DNA from: an uncultured Lachnospiraceae bacterium
GTDB lineage: Bacteria > Bacillota > Clostridia > Lachnospirales > Lachnospiraceae
Length of the DNA: 28,151 bases
Direction of reading: 5' to 3'
NCBI GenBank assembly: GCA_910586275.1
Contig: CAJUIM010000038.1
Location: forward strand, 1-28,151
How positions within the stretch are numbered: the stretch's first letter is position 1; every line of letters starts with the position of its first letter. Under the pieces are notes generated by a model. It was not told the origin of the DNA and searched no databases. It saw only the letters and a list, made by a program, of their open reading frames with translations. The position numbers were made by a program, and so were the translations under genes. Below, piece after piece: positions 1 to 7,436 of the stretch.

Positions 1-114
1 ACGCTTCATGCTGACCTGCTTCTCGCCGGGATTACCCAGCTTATTACTGTAATGGTGGCTGACAAACTGCACAGGCATCAATATATCCGCAGTCTAAAAC
101 CTCTGATCGCATAA
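1..114 (+). CDS. C-terminal end of a probable transposase (partial)
   Basis: An open frame enters from the left edge and stops at TAA 112-114, giving the last 37 residues of a protein ending in RSLKPLIA. I cannot place it in a named family by eye. The transposase call is an inference from context. This is the only plus-strand gene end in the window, it is followed by a terminator hairpin and repeat-rich non-coding DNA, and that DNA interrupts spmA on the other strand. The element must extend left of the window, so its catalytic residues and other end are not visible. It could instead belong to another kind of mobile-element gene. Confidence 0.45.
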   Translation, partial: TLHADLLLAGITQLITVMVADKLHRHQYIRSLKPLIA

Positions 115-585
115 CCTTACATACTATTTCGCAGGCAGATATCCCTATCTGCTTTGTTTTCATGTCTTAAAATCCGGTTGCCCACATCCACCTCCTGAAA
201 ATCTGGCATGACCGGATTTTTACCCTGCTGGGATCAAGATTGCGAACTTGTTTCGCAATTACCTATTTGTTCTCTACCTTTTGGAATAAAAATAGGACTA
301 AGCTAGTAATACGGCATTTCTACCATTCACTAATTTAGTCCTAACTAAATCAATATGAAATTGTTTACCTTCTCCCCTCCTTATGCTATACTAAAACCAG
401 TAACTCATAGCTTTTAGGCACTTTGAGTTACATTACTGACATTTCTTCCTATTTTCTTTTGAATCGGCGCCGCCCAAATGAAAAATTAGAAGTGCTTTGA
501 CGCAATACTACATTTTTTCATTAGGACTAAATCGGTGGAAACCCTTGATTTTTCAATGAGTTTTTCAACCTGTCATTATAATAAC
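115..585. other. Gene-free, AT-rich, hairpin-rich end of a mobile element
   Basis: No credible gene is seen in these 470 bases. They hold a series of inverted repeats: 135-152; AAAATCCGGT (169-178) with ACCGGATTTT (211-220); ATTGCGAA (239-246) with TTCGCAAT (252-259); 294-307 with 329-342 (14 bp, two mismatches, outer arms AGGACTAA/TTAGTCCT); and GTAACTCA (400-407) with TGAGTTAC (424-431). A further TTAGGACTAA copy lies at 521-530. The base composition looks more AT-rich than the neighbouring genes. The density of stems could mean a structured RNA or transposase-binding sites, but nothing here identifies which. Confidence 0.6.
135..160 (+). terminator. Intrinsic terminator of the left-edge gene
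   Basis: A 7-bp stem, GCAGATA (135-141) and TATCTGC (146-152), has a TCCC loop and is followed by TTTGTTTT. It lies 20 bases after the TAA at 112-114, in the right direction to end the partial plus-strand gene. Confidence 0.65.
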
Positions 586-591
586 TCAAAG
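421..591. repeat. 171-bp segment with 21-bp imperfect terminal inverted repeats
   Basis: The left end, 421-441, reads CTTTGAGTTA, six unlike bases, then TGACA. The reverse complement of the right end, 571-591, reads CTTTGAGTTA, six mostly unlike bases, then TGACA, with no gap needed. The right end coincides with the break in spmA. This is either a small nested MITE-like element or the terminal and subterminal repeats of the larger element. No target-site duplication can be checked because the other end of the larger element is outside the window. Confidence 0.45.
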
Positions 592-924
592 CCCCGCCGG
601 CGTACACGCCCACCCCAGCCCCAGCACATTGGCAATAATATTAGCAGATATATACTCCCGAGCCGCATGCCCCACCGGAATCCGAGGAAACATAAAAGAG
701 ACAAAAGGCTGAATCCCCTTGGTCAGCTTTGCTATCAGCCCGGAAGTATGGGCTATCTCCATAAGCCCCACCCACAAAGCCATGACCCCCATCATCGTAA
801 TGCATAGAGACACCGCCTCCCCGGCGGAGTCCAGAGCCGCATTGCTGACTTCCTTTATGTTCCCCGTCAACGCTCCATAAACCACCCCCACCATAATCAT
901 AAAAGCCCAAATATAATTCAGCAT
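586..924 (-). pseudogene. spmA: Spore maturation protein A, 3'-truncated by an insertion
   Basis: The 112 residues from MLNYIWAFMIMVGVV to ACTPAGL resemble the N-terminal half of SpmA (nucleoside recognition/gate domain membrane protein), including the ISANIIANVLGLGWACTP stretch that corresponds to the conserved SANVLGLGNAATP region. SpmA is normally close to 190-200 residues and is involved in spore core dehydration. The start at 924 is supported by GGAGGG six bases upstream. The frame ends in TGA (588-586) exactly where unrelated, repeat-rich sequence begins. The rest of the gene, and spmB which usually follows, would lie beyond the left edge past the inserted element. It is probably inactive. 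Confidence 0.75.
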
Positions 925-1078
925 AACTGCCCTCCGTTTTTGCATATTGCTAAAATATATTCTGCCGGCTCCTACGATATGCCACCCTCCCCGGCTCCTT
1001 CCCATAAGACAAAGCCCGGAAAACCGCAGCCCATACTCCGCAAAAACAGAATTCCCTCCGACACACCTGCCAAACCTT

Positions 1079-1846
1079 TCACAACTTCAGAAAACCGCAT
1101 TCCCTTCTGAGGCATTCCTTCATATTTTCCAAAGCATGCGCAATCATCTGCTGCCCGAATTCCGCCGATGCCGCTTCCAGAGGATTTTCCCCTGCAACCC
1201 CAATCAGCTTGGACTTATCAGGCGCATCCTGCATATGTACCAAATCCGGCCTCAACGCCATCATAAGCGATGTTTCATTGGCTCCCGCATGGTCATTCTG
1301 AAATTTCAGCCTTTCCGCCTGTGCAAAATCCCATGCCGTGTAAAGAGCCATTCCCCATTTTTCCCTGACTCTCTCCTTTATTCCCTGAAAACACTTAATG
1401 GACGGGCCATGCCCATGTCCGATCACCACTTGAAAGCCCGCCCTGTGCAATTGCTCCATAATATGCAGCAGCAGTTCCTCAAACAGTTGGGAAGGAACCC
1501 AATATGCACTTCCCGGAAGCTGCTGTGTATCATAAACAGTTACCGTGCCCCCTGTGTTAATATCCATTCCGTAATATTTCCTGCTGCCGTCCTCAAACAT
1601 CCTGTCCGGACCCACGAAAAGAGACGGCAGGACGATTCCCCCCACCTCCTCCGCCATAATCCGAAACAGTCCTTTTGACTGAATCCCGTCTGCCCCAAGC
1701 GGCAAATGAGGTCCATGCCATTCCAAAGTCCCCAGTGGTACATATGCGATCGGCATCTCTTCCAGACGCTGCCGGAATTCCCTTGGACACAAATTTTCAT
1801 AAAATACTTCTCTACATTCCTCTGCTCCCCTAACCTTTGACTGCAC
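1079..1846 (-). CDS. Creatininase-family metal-dependent hydrolase
   Basis: The protein has the creatininase-fold signatures. LGTLEWHGPHLPLGADG (about 38-54) carries the metal-binding E42, H44 and D53 region. GHGHG (142-146) matches the usual GHGG loop. DHAGANETS (184-192) matches the conserved HxGxxETS segment. Characterised relatives hydrolyse cyclic or linear amides (creatinine amidohydrolase, formamide deformylases), and the mycofactocin peptidase MftE also belongs here, so the substrate cannot be named. It is the last gene of the LacI-type importer operon. The coordinates use a GTG at 1846 that overlaps the end of the permease by 17 bases. An in-frame TTG further in is also possible, since the region from residue 15 onward is where family similarity starts. 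It is predicted to be cytosolic, with no signal peptide. Confidence 0.8.
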   Translation of the reverse strand: MQSKVRGAEECREVFYENLCPREFRQRLEEMPIAYVPLGTLEWHGPHLPLGADGIQSKGLFRIMAEEVGGIVLPSLFVGPDRMFEDGSRKYYGMDINTGGTVTVYDTQQLPGSAYWVPSQLFEELLLHIMEQLHRAGFQVVIGHGHGPSIKCFQGIKERVREKWGMALYTAWDFAQAERLKFQNDHAGANETSLMMALRPDLVHMQDAPDKSKLIGVAGENPLEAASAEFGQQMIAHALENMKECLRRECGFLKL

Positions 1847-2657
1847 CTGAAAGTACCCCCTTTATAATCCATTTTTGACAGAATACATAAAATATAATAA
1901 TCGGTATAATCGCAAGCACAAGCATTGCCAGCATCAGCCCTAAGTCAATAGAACCGTACCCACCGCGCAAATATTGTATGGCCACCGGTATTGTCCTATA
2001 TTCCGATCCAATGACCAGATACGGCAGCAAATAATCGTTCCAGATCCACATGGCATTCAGTACACTGACCGTAACCACAATCGGTTTCAGAACCGGAAGA
2101 ATTATCTTGCCGTAAATCCCCATGATGGAACATCCGTCCATCATAGCCGCCTCTTCCAGCGAAACCGGGATAGATTTAATAAACCCGGTAAACATAAAGA
2201 CGGAAAGCCCCGAGCCAAACCCCACATAGATACAAACTATGCCAGGTAAATTATCAAGATTCAGCATATTGGATATTTTCACCAGAGTGAACATCACCAT
2301 TTGGAAAGGGACCATCATGGAAAAAGCAAACATAAAATACAATATATTTGCAAACTTACTTTTTACGCGCACAATATACCAAGCCGTCATGGAAGTCAAT
2401 ATGATAATGAGGGAAACCGCACATACCGTAATCGTCAGTGAAATCGCAAAAGCCCTGAAAAACTCAATCTTTTTCACACCCTCTATATAGTTAGCCATCC
2501 CGACAAAAGATTCCCTGTCCGGCAGCACAAAAGGCTCATTGTTAATAAACAGCTTACTCTTAAAGGAATTAAAAAATACAATTACGATAGGACTGATAAA
2601 AACGGCAGATATCAATGCCAACAATATATTTTTCCCTATACGATTCGCTTTTCCCAT
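1830..2657 (-). CDS. ABC importer permease, MalG/UgpE-like (binding-protein-dependent)
   Basis: This 275-residue inner-membrane protein has about six hydrophobic segments and the cytoplasmic EAA loop (EEAAMMDGCSIMGIYGKIILPVLKP, near residue 170) through which these permeases contact their ATPase. The C-terminal ending GVLSGAVKG is typical of MalG/carbohydrate uptake 1 family subunits. Its ATG shares a base with the TGA of the preceding permease (TGATG), so the two are translationally coupled and act as a pair. No ATPase gene is nearby. In such clostridial systems a shared MsmK/UgpC-type ATPase is usually encoded elsewhere. The substrate is probably a sugar or glycoconjugate, but that is inferred only from the family. 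Confidence 0.9.
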   Translation of the reverse strand: MGKANRIGKNILLALISAVFISPIVIVFFNSFKSKLFINNEPFVLPDRESFVGMANYIEGVKKIEFFRAFAISLTITVCAVSLIIILTSMTAWYIVRVKSKFANILYFMFAFSMMVPFQMVMFTLVKISNMLNLDNLPGIVCIYVGFGSGLSVFMFTGFIKSIPVSLEEAAMMDGCSIMGIYGKIILPVLKPIVVTVSVLNAMWIWNDYLLPYLVIGSEYRTIPVAIQYLRGGYGSIDLGLMLAMLVLAIIPIIIFYVFCQKWIIKGVLSGAVKG

Positions 2658-3499
2658 CAGTTTTCCACCTCCCTCTTCCTCGTCAGCATCAGCTGTGTCA
2701 CCGATATAGCAGCCAGAATAAAGAAGAAGACTACCGCTTTTGCCTGCCCGACTCCTTCATACCCCATACGATTGTAGAAAGAATTATAGATATCCAAAGT
2801 AATCATAGAAGTGCTTTTCCCCGGAAGGCCTGCCGTCAGCGCAAGGTTCAAGTCAAACATCTTAAAGGAATTCGTAATTGTCATAAACATACAGATTGTG
2901 ATGGAAGGCATGATTAACGGCAGTATAATCTTCCTCAGCATCTGAAACTTACTCACACCGTCAATCATTGCTGCTTCTTTCACGTCCTCGGAGACATTTT
3001 GAATGCCGGCAATATATATAATCATCATGTAGCCGATCATCTGCCAGTTCATGGCCACCACCATTCCCCAAAAACCATATTTGGCGCCAGCAGTCAATGT
3101 CGTCCTCGCGAATGCCAGTACCCCGTTAATAATTACCTGCCATATATATCCCAGCACAATGCCGCCCAATAGGTTCGGCATAAAAATAACCGTCCTAAAA
3201 AAATTCGTCCCTTTTTCCGTCTGAGACAAAACATTTGCCAAGGCAAATGCAGCCAGATTAACCGTCACTACATTAACCACGGTAAATTTCACCGTAAAAA
3301 ATAAAGAAGAAAGAAAATCTTTATCCCTAAAAGCCATTGCATAATTTTTCAGTCCTATCCATCGGGCATCCGTAACCGTTGTAAACTTTGTAAATGACAG
3401 ATAAATCCCCAGAACAAATGGTATCAGGAACGCAATGACATACGCAGCCAAAGTCGGCAATACCAGTATGGAAAAATTCTTCCTAAATGCTTTCTGCAT
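2657..3499 (-). CDS. ABC importer permease, MalF/UgpA-like
   Basis: This 280-residue membrane protein starts with a short basic tail and a hydrophobic segment (ILVLPTLAAYVIAFLIPFVLGIYLSF, about 11-36). It carries the EAA loop (KEAAMIDGVSKFQMLRKIILPLIMP) near residue 190, as expected for the first permease of a carbohydrate importer. GGAGG lies five bases before the ATG at 3499. It forms the transmembrane pair with the downstream permease, which it overlaps by one base. A hairpin separates it from the binding-protein gene, a common way to make more binding protein than permease. Confidence 0.9.
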   Translation of the reverse strand: MQKAFRKNFSILVLPTLAAYVIAFLIPFVLGIYLSFTKFTTVTDARWIGLKNYAMAFRDKDFLSSLFFTVKFTVVNVVTVNLAAFALANVLSQTEKGTNFFRTVIFMPNLLGGIVLGYIWQVIINGVLAFARTTLTAGAKYGFWGMVVAMNWQMIGYMMIIYIAGIQNVSEDVKEAAMIDGVSKFQMLRKIILPLIMPSITICMFMTITNSFKMFDLNLALTAGLPGKSTSMITLDIYNSFYNRMGYEGVGQAKAVVFFFILAAISVTQLMLTRKREVEN

Positions 3500-3564
3500 A
3501 TAGCCCTCCTTGTTTCTCTTTTCCTTTTATCGGAAATCTGTTTCCATCTATTGTCTTTCAGTAA

Positions 3565-3600
3565 AAGGGCAGAAAATATCATTTTTTATTCTCTGCCCTT
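3565..3600 (-). terminator. Hairpin between binding-protein and permease genes (attenuator or RNA-stabilising)
   Basis: AAGGGCAGA (3565-3573) and TCTGCCCTT (3592-3600) form a perfect 9-bp stem with an 18-base AT-rich loop, followed on the minus strand by TTTTACTG. It lies 37 bases after the binding-protein stop, inside the operon, so it is more likely a partial terminator or 3' end protector than a full stop. Confidence 0.6.
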
Positions 3601-3637
3601 CCCTCTGCCAAAGCATGCCTGTCACATGCTCCAAACC

Positions 3638-5065
3638 TTATTCACTGATTAAACTCTTCTCATTTCTCCAGCTTTCTTTCGTCTGCTCCACCACGGCATC
3701 CCATTCCATGTTTCCCTGCGTATATTCCAGCAGATAACTGCCAAACTGATTTTTAAACTCCTGACTCGGAAAACTTGTAAAGTTCCAAGAAACGGAAGTC
3801 AGGCTCCCATCGTTCATATAAGCCAGCATTTCCTTTACCAGAGGATTTCCCGGACGTTCCCCATCCGAAAAAGTGGAGAACGGGGGAATCATGCCTAAAA
3901 TACCGTTGCAATAACTCTTTCCGGTATCACTGCCGAACAGCCAGAGCAGAAACTCCAAAGATGCTTTCTGATCAGCGGCCGATATTTTACTGTTCACACA
4001 AATATAGTTTTCCGTCCCGGTGCAGAGCCCTTGCTGCTCTTCTCCTTCTACCCCTGTATAAACCGGAAGGAATTTCACGTTTTCCTCCTGCACCTTATTT
4101 CCGTCCAAATCATAAATCATTGCCCATCCCCAGTTTCCGTTCTGTATCATGGCAACTTTCTCCGCAGCAAATTCCGCCATTGATTCCTCTACATTTTTTG
4201 CCCCTACCATAGTAGGCTCGGTACAGGAATTATTGATATAAAGATCAAATATATTTTTAAAATTCTGATTGTAGGAAAAATCAATTTCCTGCAGATCACT
4301 TACCCCTTTATCCCTATACTCGTAATAAATAGGAAGGTTTGCCAGATGCGTCTGCCACCGCCAGTCTTCTCCCGGCGCAAAGGAAGTCGAGCCAAATACG
4401 CCCTCAATCCCAAGCACATCCTTCTTTGCCGTCATGTCTTCCACCACAGCCTTCAAAGTCTCAAAATTCCTGATTTCTTTTGCATCATTGATTTCCACCG
4501 CTTTATCCGGCAATGCAAAATATTTCTTCATTATGGCATCGTTGTAAATAATGCCATAAGACTCTACGGCATATGGAATTGCATAAACCCCATCTCCTTC
4601 CGAGATTGCCATGTCCTTTTCCACCAGCCAGTCATAGATTTCAGAGCCTTTCAGATCCATGCAGTAATCCTTCCAAGTCTGATAACCAATTGGGCCGTTT
4701 ATATTAAACAGCGTAGGCATTTCCTTTTTTGACAGTTCCGATTTTAATGTCTGCTCATAAGTTCCGCTTCCTGCGGTAACTACCTTCATTTCAATTCCTG
4801 TCTCTTCCGTAAACGCGGCTGCCGTCTCCTCCCATTCCGAAGAAAGTTCCGACTTAAAATTCAGAAAATAAACCTTTCCGCTCTCTCCTTGGCTCTCTGC
4901 CGCGCCGGCATCGTTTGCCGTTTGGTTCTGTCCCTCTCCGGAACCGGCATCGGCTGCGCCGCCATCCTGCGCCGTCCCTTCAGAACCCGTATTTCCGCAG
5001 CCGGCAAGCATAGATACCGCCAGGCAAGCGGTCAGACAACATGTTAATAGCTTTTTCCTTATCAT
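3638..5065 (-). CDS. Extracellular solute-binding lipoprotein, family 1 (sugar-type)
   Basis: The 475-residue precursor has a basic start, a hydrophobic stretch and a lipobox (SMLAGC) with the lipidated cysteine at residue 23. A low-complexity Gly/Ala/Glu/Gln linker runs to about residue 64. The rest looks like a family 1 binding protein (MsmE/UgpB type), with EWEETAAAFTEETGIEMKV near the start of the mature domain and a Trp-rich C-terminal half (ENYICVNSK, FLLWLFGSD, WDAVVEQTKESW). It would sit on the outer face of the membrane and hand substrate to the two permeases downstream. The gene starts 15 bases after the LacI-type regulator and should be on the same transcript. Confidence 0.9.
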   Translation of the reverse strand: MIRKKLLTCCLTACLAVSMLAGCGNTGSEGTAQDGGAADAGSGEGQNQTANDAGAAESQGESGKVYFLNFKSELSSEWEETAAAFTEETGIEMKVVTAGSGTYEQTLKSELSKKEMPTLFNINGPIGYQTWKDYCMDLKGSEIYDWLVEKDMAISEGDGVYAIPYAVESYGIIYNDAIMKKYFALPDKAVEINDAKEIRNFETLKAVVEDMTAKKDVLGIEGVFGSTSFAPGEDWRWQTHLANLPIYYEYRDKGVSDLQEIDFSYNQNFKNIFDLYINNSCTEPTMVGAKNVEESMAEFAAEKVAMIQNGNWGWAMIYDLDGNKVQEENVKFLPVYTGVEGEEQQGLCTGTENYICVNSKISAADQKASLEFLLWLFGSDTGKSYCNGILGMIPPFSTFSDGERPGNPLVKEMLAYMNDGSLTSVSWNFTSFPSQEFKNQFGSYLLEYTQGNMEWDAVVEQTKESWRNEKSLISE

Positions 5066-5080
5066 AACTTTTCCTTCCTT

Positions 5081-6091
5081 TCATTTCGGGTTCACTACAT
5101 CCGTACTCTCCCGCACGATCAGTCGGTATCCCTCCTCCGTCTCCGTCTGAAAATTATAATTTTCTCCTGCCAGCTTAAGCATATTCTGTACAATCTGCTT
5201 TGCCTGATACCGGATTGGCTGTCGGATCGTCGTCAATGCCGGGGTCAGCATTTCCCCCACATCAATTCCGTCAAATCCAATGACCGAAACATATTCCGGC
5301 ACCCCATATCCATGCTTCATAAGCCACAGCATAGTTTCAATGGCTATTTCGTCACTACAGCAGAAAATGGCTGTTGGGTAGTCATAGGGCAAAATAAGCT
5401 TTTCCATCAGTTTTGAGATTTTTTCCCGCTTCACTTCATTCTTCACATAGCAGATATACTTTTCCTGAACGCCGATTCCCTTATGTTCCAACGCCTTGCG
5501 AAACCCGATTTCTCTGGCTGTCAGAAAGCTTCCGTCAATATTGTCGTCATAAAAGATCGCCCCTATTTTTGTGTGCCCTCTTTCTATCAGGTAGTTCACC
5601 CCATGATAAACGGCTCTTTGGTTATTAGCCGCCAAATCCAGCCCTATTTCCGGAGTCTGCATATTACAGATATGAAGCCTTGTATGCTCTTTTACATACT
5701 GCTCCTCTTCCGGATCCAGCAGAAACATAGTAAATATGACCTGTATTCCTCTCCACTCCAATTCCTTCAGAGCCTCCAGCTTATTTTCGAACGAACTGTC
5801 ACAATATCTTATGATGCAGTCATACCCTGTTCTGGAAGAACATGTGTTAATCTCCCGGAACAAATGCAGCTGATACTGGTTTATATTATTATCCAGCAAA
5901 AATCCCAGTAAATTGCTTTTCTTTCCCGAAAGGCATCTGGCGGACGAATTCGGTAAATAATTATATTTTTTTACGGCCTCTAATACTTTTTTTTCCGTTT
6001 CCGGCCGTACAGGCTTCGAGTGGTTCAGGACCCTTGATACTGTAGCAGTGGAAACACTGCATTTTCGTGCGATATACTTGATATCAACCAT
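5081..6091 (-). CDS. LacI/GalR-family transcription regulator
   Basis: This 336-residue protein has an N-terminal LacI helix-turn-helix and hinge (DIKYIARKCSVSTATVSRVLNHSKPVRPETEKKVLEAVKKYNYLPNSSARCL, residues 3-54). A periplasmic-binding-protein-like sensor domain follows (for example VSVIGFDGIDVGEMLTPALTTIRQP). Such proteins usually repress a nearby sugar gene set until a ligand binds. It is the first gene of the operon with the binding protein, permeases and creatininase-family enzyme. A LacI-type palindrome fills the spacer of its own promoter (6133-6146), so self-repression of the whole operon is likely. The start is supported by GGAGG ten bases upstream. The inducer is unknown. Confidence 0.93.
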   Translation of the reverse strand: MVDIKYIARKCSVSTATVSRVLNHSKPVRPETEKKVLEAVKKYNYLPNSSARCLSGKKSNLLGFLLDNNINQYQLHLFREINTCSSRTGYDCIIRYCDSSFENKLEALKELEWRGIQVIFTMFLLDPEEEQYVKEHTRLHICNMQTPEIGLDLAANNQRAVYHGVNYLIERGHTKIGAIFYDDNIDGSFLTAREIGFRKALEHKGIGVQEKYICYVKNEVKREKISKLMEKLILPYDYPTAIFCCSDEIAIETMLWLMKHGYGVPEYVSVIGFDGIDVGEMLTPALTTIRQPIRYQAKQIVQNMLKLAGENYNFQTETEEGYRLIVRESTDVVNPK

Positions 6092-6124
6092 AATCTAAAT
6101 TCCTCCGGAAGAATTTGTATTTTC

Positions 6125-6152
6125 ATTATATAGGAAAACGTTTACATTTCAA
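6125..6152 (-). promoter_or_regulatory. Sigma-A promoter of the LacI-type importer operon
   Basis: On the minus strand the -35 element TTGAAA (6147-6152) and a perfect -10 TATAAT (6125-6130) are 16 bases apart. The ATG of the regulator is about 34 bases beyond the -10 box. No other promoter is obvious before the binding-protein gene. Confidence 0.75.
6133..6146 (-). promoter_or_regulatory. LacI-family operator (or cre site) inside the promoter spacer
   Basis: The minus strand reads TGTAAACGTTTTCC, a near-palindrome around a central CG, as expected for LacI/GalR operators. It occupies almost the entire 16-base spacer, so a bound repressor would block RNA polymerase. It also fits the CcpA cre consensus except for the last base. 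Control by the neighbouring LacI-type regulator, by CcpA, or by both cannot be separated from sequence alone. Confidence 0.7.
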
Positions 6153-6202
6153 TTGTCTACTATTTACAAAACTTTACCCGACTATTCATGCCGTCACTTA
6201 TA

Positions 6203-6257
6203 AATAAAAAAAGAGGACTGAATCAGCCCTTAAAAGGTTCTCTGTTCAGTCCTCTTT
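6203..6257 (-). terminator. Strong intrinsic terminator after the CE2 esterase gene
   Basis: AAAGAGGACTGAA (6210-6222) pairs perfectly with TTCAGTCCTCTTT (6245-6257), a 13-bp stem with a 22-base loop. On the minus strand it is followed by a T-rich tract (TTTTATTTA). It lies 23 bases downstream of the esterase stop and separates this unit from the LacI-type operon. Confidence 0.88.
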
Positions 6258-6280
6258 CCCTTCCCCGCTCAGCCTGCCTA

Positions 6281-7417
6281 TTATGTCTGTCCGCTAACCC
6301 CTTTCTTAATATACTCGGCCAGTTCCTCCCCCATACGCACTTGCGTCGTCACATAAGGATGTCTGCATGCGCCGAGCCCGTCAGTGACCCGCACTCTCCC
6401 ATACTTAAAGCAGCTGATTTTCTCATCCCCCTGCTCTGCCTTGAATTTCCCGGCTGCCTTCTGTATGCTGTCGTACAGAAAATAATCCAGGCTCCCAAGC
6501 GCACAGATGATCCAAGGTGCAAAACCATTATAGTTGCGCAGCATCCGCAGGAACTCATAATAATCTCTTTCAAACTTCTTGATTCCCTCTTGCGTATCTC
6601 CGTTCAAGTCGATCACCGTAGCATCATTTGTCCCAAGATTCAGAACAATCACATCTGGAACATGATTCTGAAAATCCCATAAAACAGGATGCTCCGCCTT
6701 CCCCTCCAATTCCTGTGCCATCCGGTCGCGGTAAGGATAATAATATCCCATAGGCGGAATGGCATACGCAAACTTTCCTATCCCTTCCGTGACAGCAATC
6801 CCCGAGCAGGAAATCACGCTGAAATCCGCACAAAGCTTCCTGGCCGCCACCGCTGCATGGGACATCCACCCGTTCTCATCGGCCGAATAAAACATACGGT
6901 TGGCATCATTCACCATATTGCCGAAACCACAGGTAATGGAATCCCCGATAAACTCCAGCCGAAGTCTCTTCTCCGCTGCCTGCCCGGCATTTTCCGGTTC
7001 TCCCGCTTCCAGAATCTCTCCCTCTGCATAAAACTCCTTCAGGCATACCTTTCCTTTGGCATTCTCCGTGATCTTCCGTATAGTAACCGTATGCGCTTCC
7101 TCCTCCCCGAAGGCAAGAAGCGGATATACCTCCTCTTCCCTGTTCGTCTCTATATACCGCACCGGTTCCTCCTCATCGTCCACAAAGACCGCAATCCAAG
7201 GCCAAGTCTCTCTGCTTTCAAAAACTGCCGTCATATGGTTCAGTTCCTGCTCGGCAGAGGAAAATGCCCGAATCTTAACCGCCAGACTGCTTCCCCGAAA
7301 GCAGAACCTTATACCGGAGCAGGTCCAGTTGCAAAACAGGCCTCCTCCTTCCTCCGGCAAAGTCCTTCCCAATGTCTGCAGCTTATCCTCACACTCGCTG
7401 ATTTTGATTTTTTTCAT
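6281..7417 (-). CDS. SGNH/GDSL esterase, carbohydrate esterase family 2-like
   Basis: This 378-residue protein starts with a beta-rich domain (about 1-145) and continues with an SGNH hydrolase domain. Visible motifs are GDSIT with the nucleophile Ser160, the SCSG block near 203-206, LGTNDAT with Asn264, and a C-terminal RHP with His353. The two-part layout is that of CE2 deacetylases, which remove acetyl groups from xylo- or manno-oligosaccharides. No signal peptide is present, so it would act in the cytosol on imported material. The start used is MKKIKISECE at 7417; upstream in-frame codons look non-coding and overlap the preceding gene. It begins 19 bases after the serine hydrolase stop and ends at a strong terminator. 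Confidence 0.83.
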   Translation of the reverse strand: MKKIKISECEDKLQTLGRTLPEEGGGLFCNWTCSGIRFCFRGSSLAVKIRAFSSAEQELNHMTAVFESRETWPWIAVFVDDEEEPVRYIETNREEEVYPLLAFGEEEAHTVTIRKITENAKGKVCLKEFYAEGEILEAGEPENAGQAAEKRLRLEFIGDSITCGFGNMVNDANRMFYSADENGWMSHAAVAARKLCADFSVISCSGIAVTEGIGKFAYAIPPMGYYYPYRDRMAQELEGKAEHPVLWDFQNHVPDVIVLNLGTNDATVIDLNGDTQEGIKKFERDYYEFLRMLRNYNGFAPWIICALGSLDYFLYDSIQKAAGKFKAEQGDEKISCFKYGRVRVTDGLGACRHPYVTTQVRMGEELAEYIKKGVSGQT

Positions 7418-7436
7418 CCCCGTTCTCCGCCTTCCC

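Noticed and set aside
115..585. CRISPR array or tandem repeats at the left edge
   Set aside because: The repeats are inverted, unequal and irregularly spaced, without direct repeats and spacers.
1540..1872. Alternative minus-strand frame of 110 codons overlapping the creatininase-family gene
   Set aside because: The overlapping frame with the EWH, GHG and HAGxxETS motifs is the real gene; this one has no conserved features.
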